A DNA stretch of 29,366 bases from a virus: positions 1-29,366 of the IMG/VR virus record IMGVR_UViG_3300050821_006184; one strand, given 5' to 3'. Of the stretch, positions 1 to 6,903 are shown piece after piece. The translations under genes and the position numbers were made by a program. Under the pieces are notes generated by a model, which saw only the letters and a program-made list of their open reading frames with translations, ran no database searches and had not been told where the DNA came from. Numbering within the stretch: the stretch's first letter is position 1; each line of letters opens with the position of its first letter.

Positions 1-115
1 TAAGGTGCGTTGGCGTCGGTCAAGTTGGCGGCGGTCAAATCGGCGGCGGTCAAGTTGGCGTAGGTCAAGTTGGCGGCGGTCAAGTTGGCGTAGGTCAAAT
101 CGGCGTCGAACTTAA
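1..115. repeat. 15-bp tandem repeats encoding pentapeptides
   Basis: On the plus strand, units of GTCAAGTTGGCGGCG and close variants (GTCAAATCGGCGGCG, GTCAAGTTGGCGTAG) repeat every 15 bp. They are the coding repeats of the pentapeptide protein, and the array continues beyond the window. Near-identical units at DNA level suggest recent expansion by slippage or recombination. Confidence 0.9.
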
Positions 116-233
116 TCCCCCATTTAACAGCCAGACCTACCTTTAGCGAATACTCCGCACCCTCATCACAATCAATTTCCGCCGTGAATTTGATTGCGCC
201 CGTCCAACGATTTTTAATGTAGAATTTTGTCAT
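1..233 (-). CDS. Pentapeptide-repeat protein, C-terminus cut by window edge
   Basis: The gene starts at an ATG (233-231) and runs off the left end, giving about 77 visible residues. The N-terminal half (MTKFYIKNRWTGAIKF...) is a non-repetitive cap of about 45 residues. After KWGIKFDAD the protein becomes tandem pentapeptides of the type A(N/D)LT(A/Y/D), with about seven repeats visible before the edge. This is the A(D/N)LxX pattern that folds into a right-handed quadrilateral beta-helix. It is the last visible gene of the small leftward operon, 6 bp after a 25-aa membrane peptide. The role is unknown: pentapeptide proteins can be DNA mimics or structural helices, and the sequence does not decide between these. 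The family call is firm; the full length cannot be seen. Confidence 0.88.
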   Translation of the reverse strand, partial: MTKFYIKNRWTGAIKFTAEIDCDEGAEYSLKVGLAVKWGIKFDADLTYANLTAANLTYANLTAADLTAANLTDANAP

Positions 234-239
234 AGGTTT

Positions 240-317
240 TTATTGCTGTTTAAAACATTCCACCGCTCCGGCAATTATCAGCAGTCCCCAAACGACAGTG
301 AGAAGCACGGGGATCAT
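240..317 (-). CDS. Small single-pass membrane peptide (25 aa)
   Basis: The peptide is MIPVLLTVVWGLLIIAGAVECFKQQ. Its ATG (317-315) overlaps the TGA of the upstream 89-aa gene as ATGA, the coupling style used throughout this operon. Residues 2 to about 19 are one hydrophobic helix, followed by a short charged tail. Without that helix and the exact stop/start overlap it would be dismissed as chance. The next gene starts 6 bp downstream. The function is unknown; a small membrane regulator or lysis accessory is possible but unsupported. Confidence 0.6.
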   Translation of the reverse strand: MIPVLLTVVWGLLIIAGAVECFKQQ

Positions 318-583
318 GACCACCGTCCATTTGGGTAAGCCTGTTTCACGCCAGCATTCGGATTGTATTCCTTCGCCACTTCATTCGCGGCCCGCATTTT
401 GGAAAGCTGCCAATGCTTAATGTTGACAAGCTGACGAAGAATCCAAGTGCGCTCGGTTTGCAGGCGGATGGCGATGTCGAATTCCACATTTGCGCCATTC
501 TCGGCTGGCGCTGCCTCTCGCCCAATTAAGGGAAAATGTTTAGAGGCAGAAATCACAAAGTTCCTCCGTTTTGTAATATCCAT
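314..583 (-). CDS. Hypothetical protein, 89 aa
   Basis: This is an 89-residue basic protein with the sequence ..RTWILRQLVNIKHWQLSKMRAANEVAKEY.. in its second half, probably helical. I recognise no family. The ATG at 583 makes it overlap the upstream 79-aa gene by 44 nt, which is unusually long here. A GTG about ten codons in, close to the upstream stop, would give a shorter overlap and is an alternative start. Its TGA overlaps the ATG of the 25-aa membrane peptide. Confidence 0.6.
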   Translation of the reverse strand: MDITKRRNFVISASKHFPLIGREAAPAENGANVEFDIAIRLQTERTWILRQLVNIKHWQLSKMRAANEVAKEYNPNAGVKQAYPNGRWS

Positions 584-779
584 GACCTGCTTCGTTTTGA
601 AAGCGCACCGCGAAGCATGGTTCGGCTAGTTGCAAACCGTCCATGTATTTCACGACCGCAACAATCTTCACCCATTCGCCGGTCGTGCGGAGTCTCGCGG
701 TCGCGTAAAGGTGCGCTTTGTCTTTTATCTCAGTCCATGTCGGCATGAACCGTTTGGTATCGAATGGAATTGTTTTCAT
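540..779 (-). CDS. Hypothetical protein, 79 aa
   Basis: The protein (MKTIPFDTKRFMPTWTEI...) has a mix of beta-prone segments such as GEWVKIVAVVKYMDG and PCFAVRFQNE, and ends ELCDFCL with two cysteines. It looks like a small beta-rich domain. Its ATG (779-777) overlaps the TGA of the ribbon-helix-helix-like gene as ATGA, so the two are probably translated together. No family is recognised. Confidence 0.65.
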   Translation of the reverse strand: MKTIPFDTKRFMPTWTEIKDKAHLYATARLRTTGEWVKIVAVVKYMDGLQLAEPCFAVRFQNEAGHGYYKTEELCDFCL

Positions 780-913
780 TTGTTTTGGATTTTCTGCGCC
801 TTTTCCACGATGGACGCGGACGCAATGTTCACTTGGGAAATTCCCGTTAGCTTGGCGATTTTCCTAAGTAAAACAGCGGCTTCGTGCGTTACGCGGACGG
901 TCTTTGTTTTCAT
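776..913 (-). CDS. Small ribbon-helix-helix-like protein (45 aa)
   Basis: The 45-aa protein begins MKTKTVRVTHEAAVLLRKIA and continues KLTGISQVNIASASIVEKAQKIQNK. The short strand KTVRVTHEA, then a helix containing LLRKIAKLTG, then a second helix starting at SQVNIASASI, matches the Arc/MetJ/CopG ribbon-helix-helix layout and length (usually 45 to 60 aa). It is the first gene after a good sigma70-type promoter and a near-perfect palindrome, which suits an autoregulator of the small leftward operon. Its stop is coupled to the 79-aa gene by ATGA. The fold call rests on pattern only. Confidence 0.6.
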   Translation of the reverse strand: MKTKTVRVTHEAAVLLRKIAKLTGISQVNIASASIVEKAQKIQNK

Positions 914-921
914 GCAGGGAC

Positions 922-950
922 ATAATCGCAGATATTTTTGAGTCCGTCAA
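922..950 (-). promoter_or_regulatory. Leftward sigma70-type promoter
   Basis: Read on the minus strand, TTGACG (950-945), a 17-bp spacer and GATTAT (927-922) form a good -35/-10 pair. The start codon at 913 is only 8 bp beyond the -10, so the transcript would be leaderless or nearly so unless initiation is elsewhere. Confidence 0.65.
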
Positions 951-959
951 CACTTTTCT

Positions 960-981
960 CCACATTTGTATACATTTGTGG
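960..981. promoter_or_regulatory. 22-bp palindrome, candidate operator
   Basis: CCACA-TTT-GTATAC-ATT-TGTGG is an inverted repeat centred between 970 and 971. Only the two 3-bp blocks between the arms and the GTATAC core break the symmetry. It lies 10 bp upstream of the -35 of the leftward promoter and 53 bp upstream of the plus-strand gene, so it could control either or both. The adjacent ribbon-helix-helix-like protein is a natural candidate ligand. Confidence 0.55.
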
Positions 982-1033
982 ACAGGCCACAAAACGCTTG
1001 TGTTTATTGGGCTTTTACGGCAAAAGCGAAGCC

Positions 1034-1243
1034 ATGATTGACGATTGGATAGCGGAATGGCGAAAAAAAGCGGCGGCTTATTATTTTATCGGCAAAAGAC
1101 CCCCCTACGATTTGGCCCGGTTCATTGCCCAATTGGAAATCATCCGCGATCAAAAGAACGGCGTATCCTTCGCTGAAATTGAGAGAAAATCGGCGGAGAT
1201 TATCCCGTTTCCGAAATCGCGGAAGCGAGCGAGCAGTCAATAA
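1034..1243 (+). CDS. Hypothetical protein, 69 aa, only plus-strand gene
   Basis: The protein is MIDDWIAEWRKKAAAYYF followed by IGKRPPYDLARFIAQLEIIRDQKNG and a basic C-terminus. I chose the ATG at 1034; the reading frame stays open upstream but has no other methionine after 938. Composition (two Trp, two Tyr, alternating charged and hydrophobic residues) looks like a real soluble helical protein. No clear Shine-Dalgarno is visible. It converges with the leftward lysis-module gene ending at 1237, overlapping it by 7 bp, and diverges from the small operon at 913. The function is unknown. Confidence 0.6.
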   Translation: MIDDWIAEWRKKAAAYYFIGKRPPYDLARFIAQLEIIRDQKNGVSFAEIERKSAEIIPFPKSRKRASSQ

Positions 1244-1656
1244 TTCGTCGGGTTCGCAAACTGATAAAACGCCTTGAAATAAAGCGCGGGCAGATTTGTG
1301 CCGGAGAATTGCATGGAGACCGTCCCGCCGTTTGTGGGATATGGAGCCGTTCCCAAAACTTTCCAACCATTCGTCATCGTCATGCCTGCGCGGTAAACAA
1401 ATCCCGCCCGAAGCCCTTGAATTTGCGTCGCCTGGAAATCAGCGGCGATGACACCCTGATTTGTAACGACGGTGATTACGTTCGTTGTGGCGCTCGCCAT
1501 CGCCTTCCCCGCCGCGCTCGCCAGTGCCGCAGCTTTCGGCGATTGCAATTTTTGTCCCGGTATCGGCGGAATACCTCCGTGCGCGGCCAGCAGTCCAAGA
1601 ATGACGATGCCGATTGCGGCGATGATGGATGGGTAAAGGAGCGGGGTGGATTTCAT
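1237..1656 (-). CDS. Membrane-anchored Thr/Asn-rich protein, 139 aa
   Basis: Residues 7 to about 26 (LLYPSIIAAIGIVILGLLAA) form a hydrophobic anchor or uncleaved signal with no obvious cleavage site. Then comes a Pro/Gly/Ala linker and a Thr/Asn-rich region (ASATTNVITVVTNQGVIA) ending in a beta-rich segment. The ATG (1656-1654) overlaps the stop of the peptidase gene as ATGA. Position at the end of the lysis module and the single N-terminal helix fit an envelope accessory protein, perhaps spanin-like, but no spanin signature is visible. The function is unassigned. Confidence 0.65.
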   Translation of the reverse strand: MKSTPLLYPSIIAAIGIVILGLLAAHGGIPPIPGQKLQSPKAAALASAAGKAMASATTNVITVVTNQGVIAADFQATQIQGLRAGFVYRAGMTMTNGWKVLGTAPYPTNGGTVSMQFSGTNLPALYFKAFYQFANPTNY

Positions 1657-2138
1657 ATACTCTTATCGTAAAGTTGGGACACATCAACCCACCGCCAGTG
1701 AAGCGCAACGGACTTCAAAAAATCACTCGGTGTTATCAGCGATGGATTCCACAACGGATTGAACAAGGGAGATCCCGCTCGGTCACAACCTTTCGCCACA
1801 AACGCGGAGCAAAACCAATGAAGCGGTTGTTGCGTCACCTTGTCCACTACGAAGCCCTCAAGTCCCTGCCAATCGTAACCGTCGCCGCGAACGGTATCAA
1901 ACCATGCGCAGAATTTATCCACGTCAACTTGGGATTCGAGCACGCCGATTAATCCTTCGTCACGAAAGGCGTATTGATTCACGCCGAGACCGTTGCGGCT
2001 CGCCAGCGATTGACCGTTGCCGCGATACAACTCGACGTGTTTTGCGGGGCCGGTCACGCCGATTACATCGTCAATCAAATCGTTCGTGCTATAGAGCAGG
2101 ATCGAACCGGGTTTGATGCTGGCGACGTCAGGCGGCAT
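1653..2138 (-). CDS. Permuted NlpC/P60 (YiiX-type) papain-fold amidase, putative endolysin
   Basis: The 161-aa protein starts KPGSILLYSTNDLIDDVIG, the lead-in of YiiX-like papain-fold enzymes, followed by KHVELYRG carrying the likely catalytic His (H34). The likely nucleophile Cys (C110) comes later in HWFCSAFVAKG. His before Cys is the circularly permuted order of this family. The region GYDWQGLEGF between them and the ITPSDFLKS end also suit it. No signal peptide is seen, so release would depend on a holin, and two membrane-protein genes just upstream could supply one. Substrate could be peptidoglycan peptide or another amide bond. The fold is likely; an endolysin role is inferred from context. 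Confidence 0.75.
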   Translation of the reverse strand: MPPDVASIKPGSILLYSTNDLIDDVIGVTGPAKHVELYRGNGQSLASRNGLGVNQYAFRDEGLIGVLESQVDVDKFCAWFDTVRGDGYDWQGLEGFVVDKVTQQPLHWFCSAFVAKGCDRAGSPLFNPLWNPSLITPSDFLKSVALHWRWVDVSQLYDKSI

Positions 2139-2140
2139 AA

Positions 2141-2773
2141 CTAAAATTTAAACCCATAGGAAATTCCACCGCCATAAGTGGTGCCGAGTTGAGAGATGTA
2201 TCCCCCCATCACCGTGATCGAGAGCTGGCCCGGCCCAAGATGCGTATTCCACGTTCCACCACCGAAGTTCTGCGCACCCACCGCGTGGTTGTTCAAATTG
2301 AGATACGGCCCGCTCTCGCCCCATGTATAGATTTGAAAAGCGGTATTAGTCGAACCAAAAAGGGAAAGCGGATTGATGGTTTTGCCAAGGTTGAGATTCA
2401 GCGCGGCGTCATAAAAGTTGTGGCGCAAATATCCCAGCGCAACCCCGGTTGAGATTTGTCCCGTGGATGTCAGTGGAATATGAGAATCGACCACGCCGCC
2501 CCAAGACGAGCCATTCTTGAGCGCGAAAGCATCAAGGCGAATATTTCCGTTCGTGGCAAAGTAAGGCTGATTGTCAGAGAGCCATGCTCCCAAATCGGAA
2601 GCGACTTGGCCGAGGCTCGCCGTTGTATTGTTCGTTCCGGCAACACCCTGAATGACGGTCGTAATGACCGTATTCGTGACCGGCGTATTGGTCACAACAA
2701 TGTTAGTGACAGTCTGCGCCTTGGCCGTGAGCACGGACAAGGCGAGCGCGATACTGAGAATGAATTTTTTCAT
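2141..2773 (-). CDS. Secreted, outer-membrane beta-barrel-like protein, 210 aa
   Basis: The N-terminus MKKFILSIALALSVLTAKA|Q is a classic Sec signal peptide with an AKA cleavage site. It is followed by a Thr/Asn/Val stretch (VTNIVVTNTPVTNTVITTV). The C-terminal half alternates polar and hydrophobic residues in Gly/Asn-rich strands and ends GGGISYGFKF, with the terminal Phe typical of outer-membrane barrels. The start (2773) overlaps the stop of the holin-like gene as ATGA. Its place in the lysis cassette suggests an envelope role, such as outer-membrane disruption or exclusion of other phages. Barrel topology is inferred by eye. Confidence 0.65.
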   Translation of the reverse strand: MKKFILSIALALSVLTAKAQTVTNIVVTNTPVTNTVITTVIQGVAGTNNTTASLGQVASDLGAWLSDNQPYFATNGNIRLDAFALKNGSSWGGVVDSHIPLTSTGQISTGVALGYLRHNFYDAALNLNLGKTINPLSLFGSTNTAFQIYTWGESGPYLNLNNHAVGAQNFGGGTWNTHLGPGQLSITVMGGYISQLGTTYGGGISYGFKF

Positions 2774-3042
2774 GATGTTTTGCTTTCGGTTGAGTTTGCT
2801 TTTACGGGTTCTGTCGGCGGTTGTAAAGGCGGAATTTGCGCCTGCGAATTCGCATAAACTTTGCTGCGAAAACCTACGAGCGCAGTTGCGCCTGCACCAA
2901 CCGCTCCGGAAATTACTTTCGTCAGGAAGACGGCTTTCGGCGGCAGATATTGATAAACGCTATCGGCGGAAAGCGAAAGCTGAATGGAGCCGCAGACGCC
3001 GATGATAAAGATCAACGAACCATCGATGTGCACTGGTTTCAT
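2770..3042 (-). CDS. Holin-like two-segment membrane protein, 90 aa
   Basis: I chose the ATG at 3042 (MKPVHIDGSLIFIIGVCGSI...), 4 bp after the upstream stop, over a longer Arg-rich extension starting at 3117. A first hydrophobic segment lies at about residues 9-25 and a second around VFLTKVISGAVGAGATALVGF (about 43-63). The C-terminus is Pro/Gln/Ser-rich and polar. Size, two transmembrane segments and placement just before the amidase fit a class II holin, although no specific family is recognised. The stop is ATGA-coupled to the secreted barrel-like gene. Confidence 0.6.
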   Translation of the reverse strand: MKPVHIDGSLIFIIGVCGSIQLSLSADSVYQYLPPKAVFLTKVISGAVGAGATALVGFRSKVYANSQAQIPPLQPPTEPVKANSTESKTS

Positions 3043-3046
3043 AAAA

Positions 3047-3427
3047 TCACTTAATCCATTTTTCCCAAGCCCGGACAAAGAACGCCCCGATAAACGCGAG
3101 CGCCAGCGGCCCGGCAATTCCGCAACACAAAAGGATAATCACGGTTTTCATTCCTGTGAACCGTTCCTTGAGTTTCTCGAAAGTATAGATGCGCTCGGAA
3201 ACGCTCCCCACCTTCTCGTTGAGGCTCGCCAAGGATTTTAAATCCAATTCCTCATGCGCCTTGAGGCGATCGTCATTTTCCGCAAGTCGTTTCAAAATTG
3301 TTTCACTCTGCGAAGCGAGGTGCTCGTTTTGCTGGCGCTGAATGGATTGCTGGTTGAACATCCATTTCTCCGAAGCAGTCTTGCCTTCGAGCAGCTCTGG
3401 TGGCACATCGGATTTGTAGGTTTGCAT
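3047..3427 (-). CDS. XhlA-like coiled-coil protein with C-terminal membrane anchor
   Basis: The 126-aa protein has a long helical, coiled-coil-prone region (about residues 20-90; NQQSIQRQQNEHLASQSETILKRL...) followed by one membrane segment VIILLCCGIAGPLALAFIGAFF (about 95-117) and a basic tail. This resembles XhlA-type haemolysin/lysis accessory proteins, which have the same order of coiled coil then membrane helix. It sits directly upstream of the holin-like gene, as lysis accessory genes often do. The resemblance is architectural, not a confirmed homology. Confidence 0.6.
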   Translation of the reverse strand: MQTYKSDVPPELLEGKTASEKWMFNQQSIQRQQNEHLASQSETILKRLAENDDRLKAHEELDLKSLASLNEKVGSVSERIYTFEKLKERFTGMKTVIILLCCGIAGPLALAFIGAFFVRAWEKWIK

Positions 3428-3430
3428 AAA

Positions 3431-3475
3431 TCATTTATCGCTCGGCGTCCATTCGGGTTGGTGCGGGGTAGTCAT
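3431..3475 (-). CDS. Possible 14-aa micro-ORF between fibre and lysis genes
   Basis: An ATG (3475-3473) lies 2 bp after the stop of the 602-aa fibre gene and opens the frame MTTPHQPEWTPSDK, which ends in TGA 3 bp before the next start. It fills the only gap between the fibre and the XhlA-like gene. It may be a real short peptide, a translational relay, or chance. Confidence 0.3.
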   Translation of the reverse strand: MTTPHQPEWTPSDK

Positions 3476-3477
3476 TA

Positions 3478-5286
3478 TTAATGTGAGGCAGTTGCTACGC
3501 CGACGATTGAGCCACTGGCCACAGTGAGTTTGTAACTTGGCCCCATGCCGATGGTTTCCGCCGTAGTGAACGTCAGCCCGGTGTCTGTGTAAATGCTGTT
3601 CGTTCCATCGCTTAAGGTGAACGTCGCCGCCGTAGCGCTAGTGATATATAACGTGCAGTTAAAACTATTCGTATTTGTCCAGCCGCTTGCCGCGACAGCG
3701 AATTGATTTGTGTTGTATGTTGTGAAGCCTCCATTCCTGCCACCCTGAATCAATGTGTTCGGGTCCATACTAAGAGTTACATGGACTGGGATGTTTGTCG
3801 CTTGGGTATTAGTTATAGCTCGCATCCCAACAGACCCCCCATAAGTTGCATCGGGGCATACCGTCAAAGTTTCGTAATTAGCTTGCGAATAGATTTTAAA
3901 AGACCCGACAGTTGAGCCTCCGCCATTGCCCCTTTGTATTGAACCAACAGTCAAGCCATATCCCAAAGCGTCGCCCTGTTCATTCTGAATAATCATTGTA
4001 TCCAGCCCATCGCTTTGCATAAAGAATAGTTTTCCGGGATTACCACTCGAATCAGATTGAACCGTAATCGAACCATCTGCACCGATGGCCCCAAAATACT
4101 TTCCCGTTGTGTCGCGTGTATATAGAGGCGCAGGATTAACTGTAATATTGCTGCCGGTAGTGATTGTTCCAACCGGAGGATATACAGACGCAGTATCGTT
4201 GGCATTTGTAATTGTTAATATCCAAAACTGACTCGTTGTATTGGAAATAATAATCTGGTCGCCCGGATGCAGTTGCGAAAAGGTGCTGCCGCTACCTTTT
4301 ATCCAGTCATTTCCATTGGTTCCAAAAATTGTTCCGTTTAAATTAGGATAAACATTTGAACCGTAGGTTGAGGAACTCATAATTACCGCATTAGTAACAA
4401 TTCCCGCCTTAATGGTTCCATTCACCATCACATTCCCAAACGTCTGCGTCCCGCCAAAGGTACCGCTTGCGTTGTAGAGGGGAACGTTGGTCGAGAGCCG
4501 CGCATCGGCCACCGTCCCGCTGCTGACGCTGCTGCCGTTAAGGGACGTCAATCCGGAGCCGCCCCCGATAAGCTGCTGCCCGGTCAGCGTATTAACGACG
4601 TATGAACCGTTGGTAGAACCCGTCGGCGCGGCTGTGCTGCTGGTTCCGTTGCCGAAGATGGTGTTAGCGCCCTGCGGCAGGAAGTTGCTGCCGGACAAAT
4701 TGGTCAGGCCGATGCCGTTGCTGTTCGCGAGAGCCGGAAGCAGGCCAAACTCATTATTCGTGGGGACGGTGCCACTGGAAATTGCCGAGGCGTTGAGGGA
4801 CGTAAGACCGCTTCCGTTCGTGTTCGCCAGTTGCGGCAATAATCCCGGAAGCTGATTCGTCGGCACCACGCCGTTAAAATAATTCGTGCTCGTCCAAGCA
4901 AAAATCCCAGTCTGCGTTACCAATCCCTGATACGCCGCCGCGTTCACTGTTCCGGTAAGCCCCGCTGGAAATCCACAGTTCGTATAAAACGTCGTGAAAC
5001 TCGCGTCGATTTCCAAAACGTAAACATAGCCCGCGAACAGATTCGTGAACGTGTAATTTCCGTTCGTATCGGTGACACCAACAATCGGCGTGGGAATTAA
5101 AAATTGATTCGTTGACGGATACAGGACTCCGGTGGGAGTGAACACGACGCGATCGCTGGCCGCTGGCAAACCCGCAAAGTTCGTTGCCGAAATGAGCGCG
5201 TTAAATTGTGTCTGCGCGATTGAGGATACCGCGCAGAACAGGTGCATGAAGATTGAGAAGACGACAAGTTTTACGGTGGGCTTCAT
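3478..5286 (-). CDS. Tail-fibre-like protein with Sec signal peptide, 602 aa
   Basis: The N-terminus MKPTVKLVVFSIFMHLFCAV|SSIAQTQ is a signal peptide with a SIA|Q site. Residues about 50-95 (TPIVGVTDTNGNYTFTNLFAGYVYVLEID) resemble a carboxypeptidase-regulatory-like/CnaB-type beta-sandwich. Residues about 155-270 carry repeats of GSGLTSLNASAISSGTVPTN and GSGLTSLNGSSVSSGTVADARL, a motif family common in phage fibres and bacterial surface proteins. The C-terminal half is Gly/Thr/Asn-rich beta structure (ADGSITVQSDSSGNPGKLFF) without a recognised chaperone or enzyme. It lies after the other fibre and before lysis genes, the usual place for receptor-binding proteins. A cleavable signal on a fibre is odd, because fibres normally assemble in the cytoplasm. 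Confidence 0.75.
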   Translation of the reverse strand: MKPTVKLVVFSIFMHLFCAVSSIAQTQFNALISATNFAGLPAASDRVVFTPTGVLYPSTNQFLIPTPIVGVTDTNGNYTFTNLFAGYVYVLEIDASFTTFYTNCGFPAGLTGTVNAAAYQGLVTQTGIFAWTSTNYFNGVVPTNQLPGLLPQLANTNGSGLTSLNASAISSGTVPTNNEFGLLPALANSNGIGLTNLSGSNFLPQGANTIFGNGTSSTAAPTGSTNGSYVVNTLTGQQLIGGGSGLTSLNGSSVSSGTVADARLSTNVPLYNASGTFGGTQTFGNVMVNGTIKAGIVTNAVIMSSSTYGSNVYPNLNGTIFGTNGNDWIKGSGSTFSQLHPGDQIIISNTTSQFWILTITNANDTASVYPPVGTITTGSNITVNPAPLYTRDTTGKYFGAIGADGSITVQSDSSGNPGKLFFMQSDGLDTMIIQNEQGDALGYGLTVGSIQRGNGGGSTVGSFKIYSQANYETLTVCPDATYGGSVGMRAITNTQATNIPVHVTLSMDPNTLIQGGRNGGFTTYNTNQFAVAASGWTNTNSFNCTLYITSATAATFTLSDGTNSIYTDTGLTFTTAETIGMGPSYKLTVASGSIVGVATASH

Positions 5287-5292
5287 GGCAGA

Positions 5293-6903
5293 TTAATGAA
5301 CAAGGATTTGACCTCCGACAATGCTGGCCCCATCGCCAGAACCGGCGCTGCGATTCGTGAATACATAGGTCTGGCCAATGGGAATTTCCATTGCCAGATA
5401 ATTGGTTTTTGAAACGGCGAGCGATGTAATCAAAGTTGTTTCACCGAATTGATTCGTTAAATATCCCGCCGCCTCAAGCGACATGCAGGCCGCGCCCGCC
5501 ACGCCCGTCTCAGAAAGCACGGCGTTTGCGCTCACGGTAATTACCACCGTATTAGTGTTGGTGTAGAGCTGGCCGGAAATGAAATTCGTTTGCGTGATAT
5601 TTATTAGATTCGTCAATCCGCCGCCGTTGCCGGAGAATGTTCCGGAGAATGTTCCGCTCCCGCCGCTTGAGGGTTGCCCGCTGGCAAAAAGCAAAATCCA
5701 AAGACTGACGGATGAATCATATTTGAACAATGCCCATGAGTTAGAGGACAACACCACATCTACGCCGGTGCCGGTGAAAATTCTGTTTGCAGCCGTTGCT
5801 TCAAAGCCGTTCTGATTTTGGATTGTCCATTGGAAGGATGTGGAGTTTTGGACGAAATTAAATTGGTCGTTGTTTGGCGCGGCGAATCCAGCGGTCGTGA
5901 AAGCGGCGGTTGGACCGCTCAATTTAGTATTGCAGTTGGTGCCAAGCTGAACATCCTGATTCATGCCGTTGGCTAATCCAGTATTATTGAAACGACTGAG
6001 AATTAATTCTGCATTTAAGGTGTTCGTTCCAGTTTCGGTTAAGCCGAAGCCGGTTCCGTTGGTCGATGGAATAAAAGCCGCCGTCCCTATCAGATTGCTC
6101 ACGGCGTAATTGGTCAGGCCAGAAGCATTTCCCCAAAACTTCGTCGCGCTGATATTTGCCGCATTCGTGATGTTTCTGATCGTGATAATATCTCCGGCGT
6201 CGTCGGTGAGAATATTACCCAAATCCAAACTGGTTGAACCGTCAACGATTAGTTGAGCCTGAACCGTTAACGTTCCATTGCCATCGGTAAAAATTCCCTG
6301 CGCTCCTCCGGTATCCAGAGTTGTGGCATTGGAAACATTCAGGGCACTTGCCTTCAATGTCGCCGAAAAGTATTTAGTGCCAGTAACCGTCTGGTTATTT
6401 CCCAACCCCACAAGCTGGCTTGCGATGGTTTTGGTCTGATCAATCGCATTCGTAGAGTAAGCATTCTCGTCCGCAATCAATCCACTCTCGACATTTGTGC
6501 GGCTGGCGATGTTGTAAACCGAAATCGGCACGACAACATTCGTCGAACCCCCGCCGCTGTTCGTCGAGAATGTCAGGCTCGCCCAAGTTCCGCTCGTGCT
6601 CGCCGTCAAACCGATTGCGGTAAAAACCAAATTCGTGATGTTCGTTTGAACGACGGTGACGCCATTGAACGGAACAACCGCGGCAACTACATTGTAAAGA
6701 TTCGTCGCATTCGCGGGCAAAGTGTTTGTAATCAGAACGAAGTTTGCGCTCGGCGTGTTGTTCGTCCAAATGAAAGTGACGCTGCCAATGGTGAGCGAAT
6801 TTCCATTGACCGGCGTATTCGTGATATTGAGGTTGCCGGTAACAGTCTGCGCTTGAATCGAAGCGCAAAACAAAAGAGCGAGAAGTGAGATTATTTTTTT
6901 CAT
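5293..6903 (-). CDS. Tail-fibre-like protein with Sec signal peptide, 536 aa
   Basis: The start is the ATG at 6903, overlapping the upstream TGA (ATGA), giving MKKIISLLALLFCASIQA|QT with an IQA|Q cleavage site. Thr/Asn-rich repeats follow (VTGNLNITNTPVNGNS). Later come short elements shared with the next fibre: NASGLTNYAVSNLIGTAAFIPSTNGTG and GTFSGTFSGNGGGLTNL. The C-terminus (about residues 440-536) is a compact beta-rich domain ending GDGASIVGGQILVH. Domain order is signal, beta-repeat shaft and terminal tip, consistent with a trimeric fibre. Function as a fibre is inferred from repeats and position; the signal peptide argues that it may be exported instead. Confidence 0.72.
   Translation of the reverse strand: MKKIISLLALLFCASIQAQTVTGNLNITNTPVNGNSLTIGSVTFIWTNNTPSANFVLITNTLPANATNLYNVVAAVVPFNGVTVVQTNITNLVFTAIGLTASTSGTWASLTFSTNSGGGSTNVVVPISVYNIASRTNVESGLIADENAYSTNAIDQTKTIASQLVGLGNNQTVTGTKYFSATLKASALNVSNATTLDTGGAQGIFTDGNGTLTVQAQLIVDGSTSLDLGNILTDDAGDIITIRNITNAANISATKFWGNASGLTNYAVSNLIGTAAFIPSTNGTGFGLTETGTNTLNAELILSRFNNTGLANGMNQDVQLGTNCNTKLSGPTAAFTTAGFAAPNNDQFNFVQNSTSFQWTIQNQNGFEATAANRIFTGTGVDVVLSSNSWALFKYDSSVSLWILLFASGQPSSGGSGTFSGTFSGNGGGLTNLINITQTNFISGQLYTNTNTVVITVSANAVLSETGVAGAACMSLEAAGYLTNQFGETTLITSLAVSKTNYLAMEIPIGQTYVFTNRSAGSGDGASIVGGQILVH

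Noticed and set aside
630-941. Plus-strand frame covering the small operon genes
   Set aside because: It runs over the promoter and two ATGA-coupled genes and has an implausible Phe/Cys/His-rich composition.
2456-2857. Plus-strand open frame of 133 codons opposite the barrel-like and holin-like genes
   Set aside because: Arg/Cys-rich composition typical of antisense frames; the minus-strand genes have coupled starts and signal or membrane segments.
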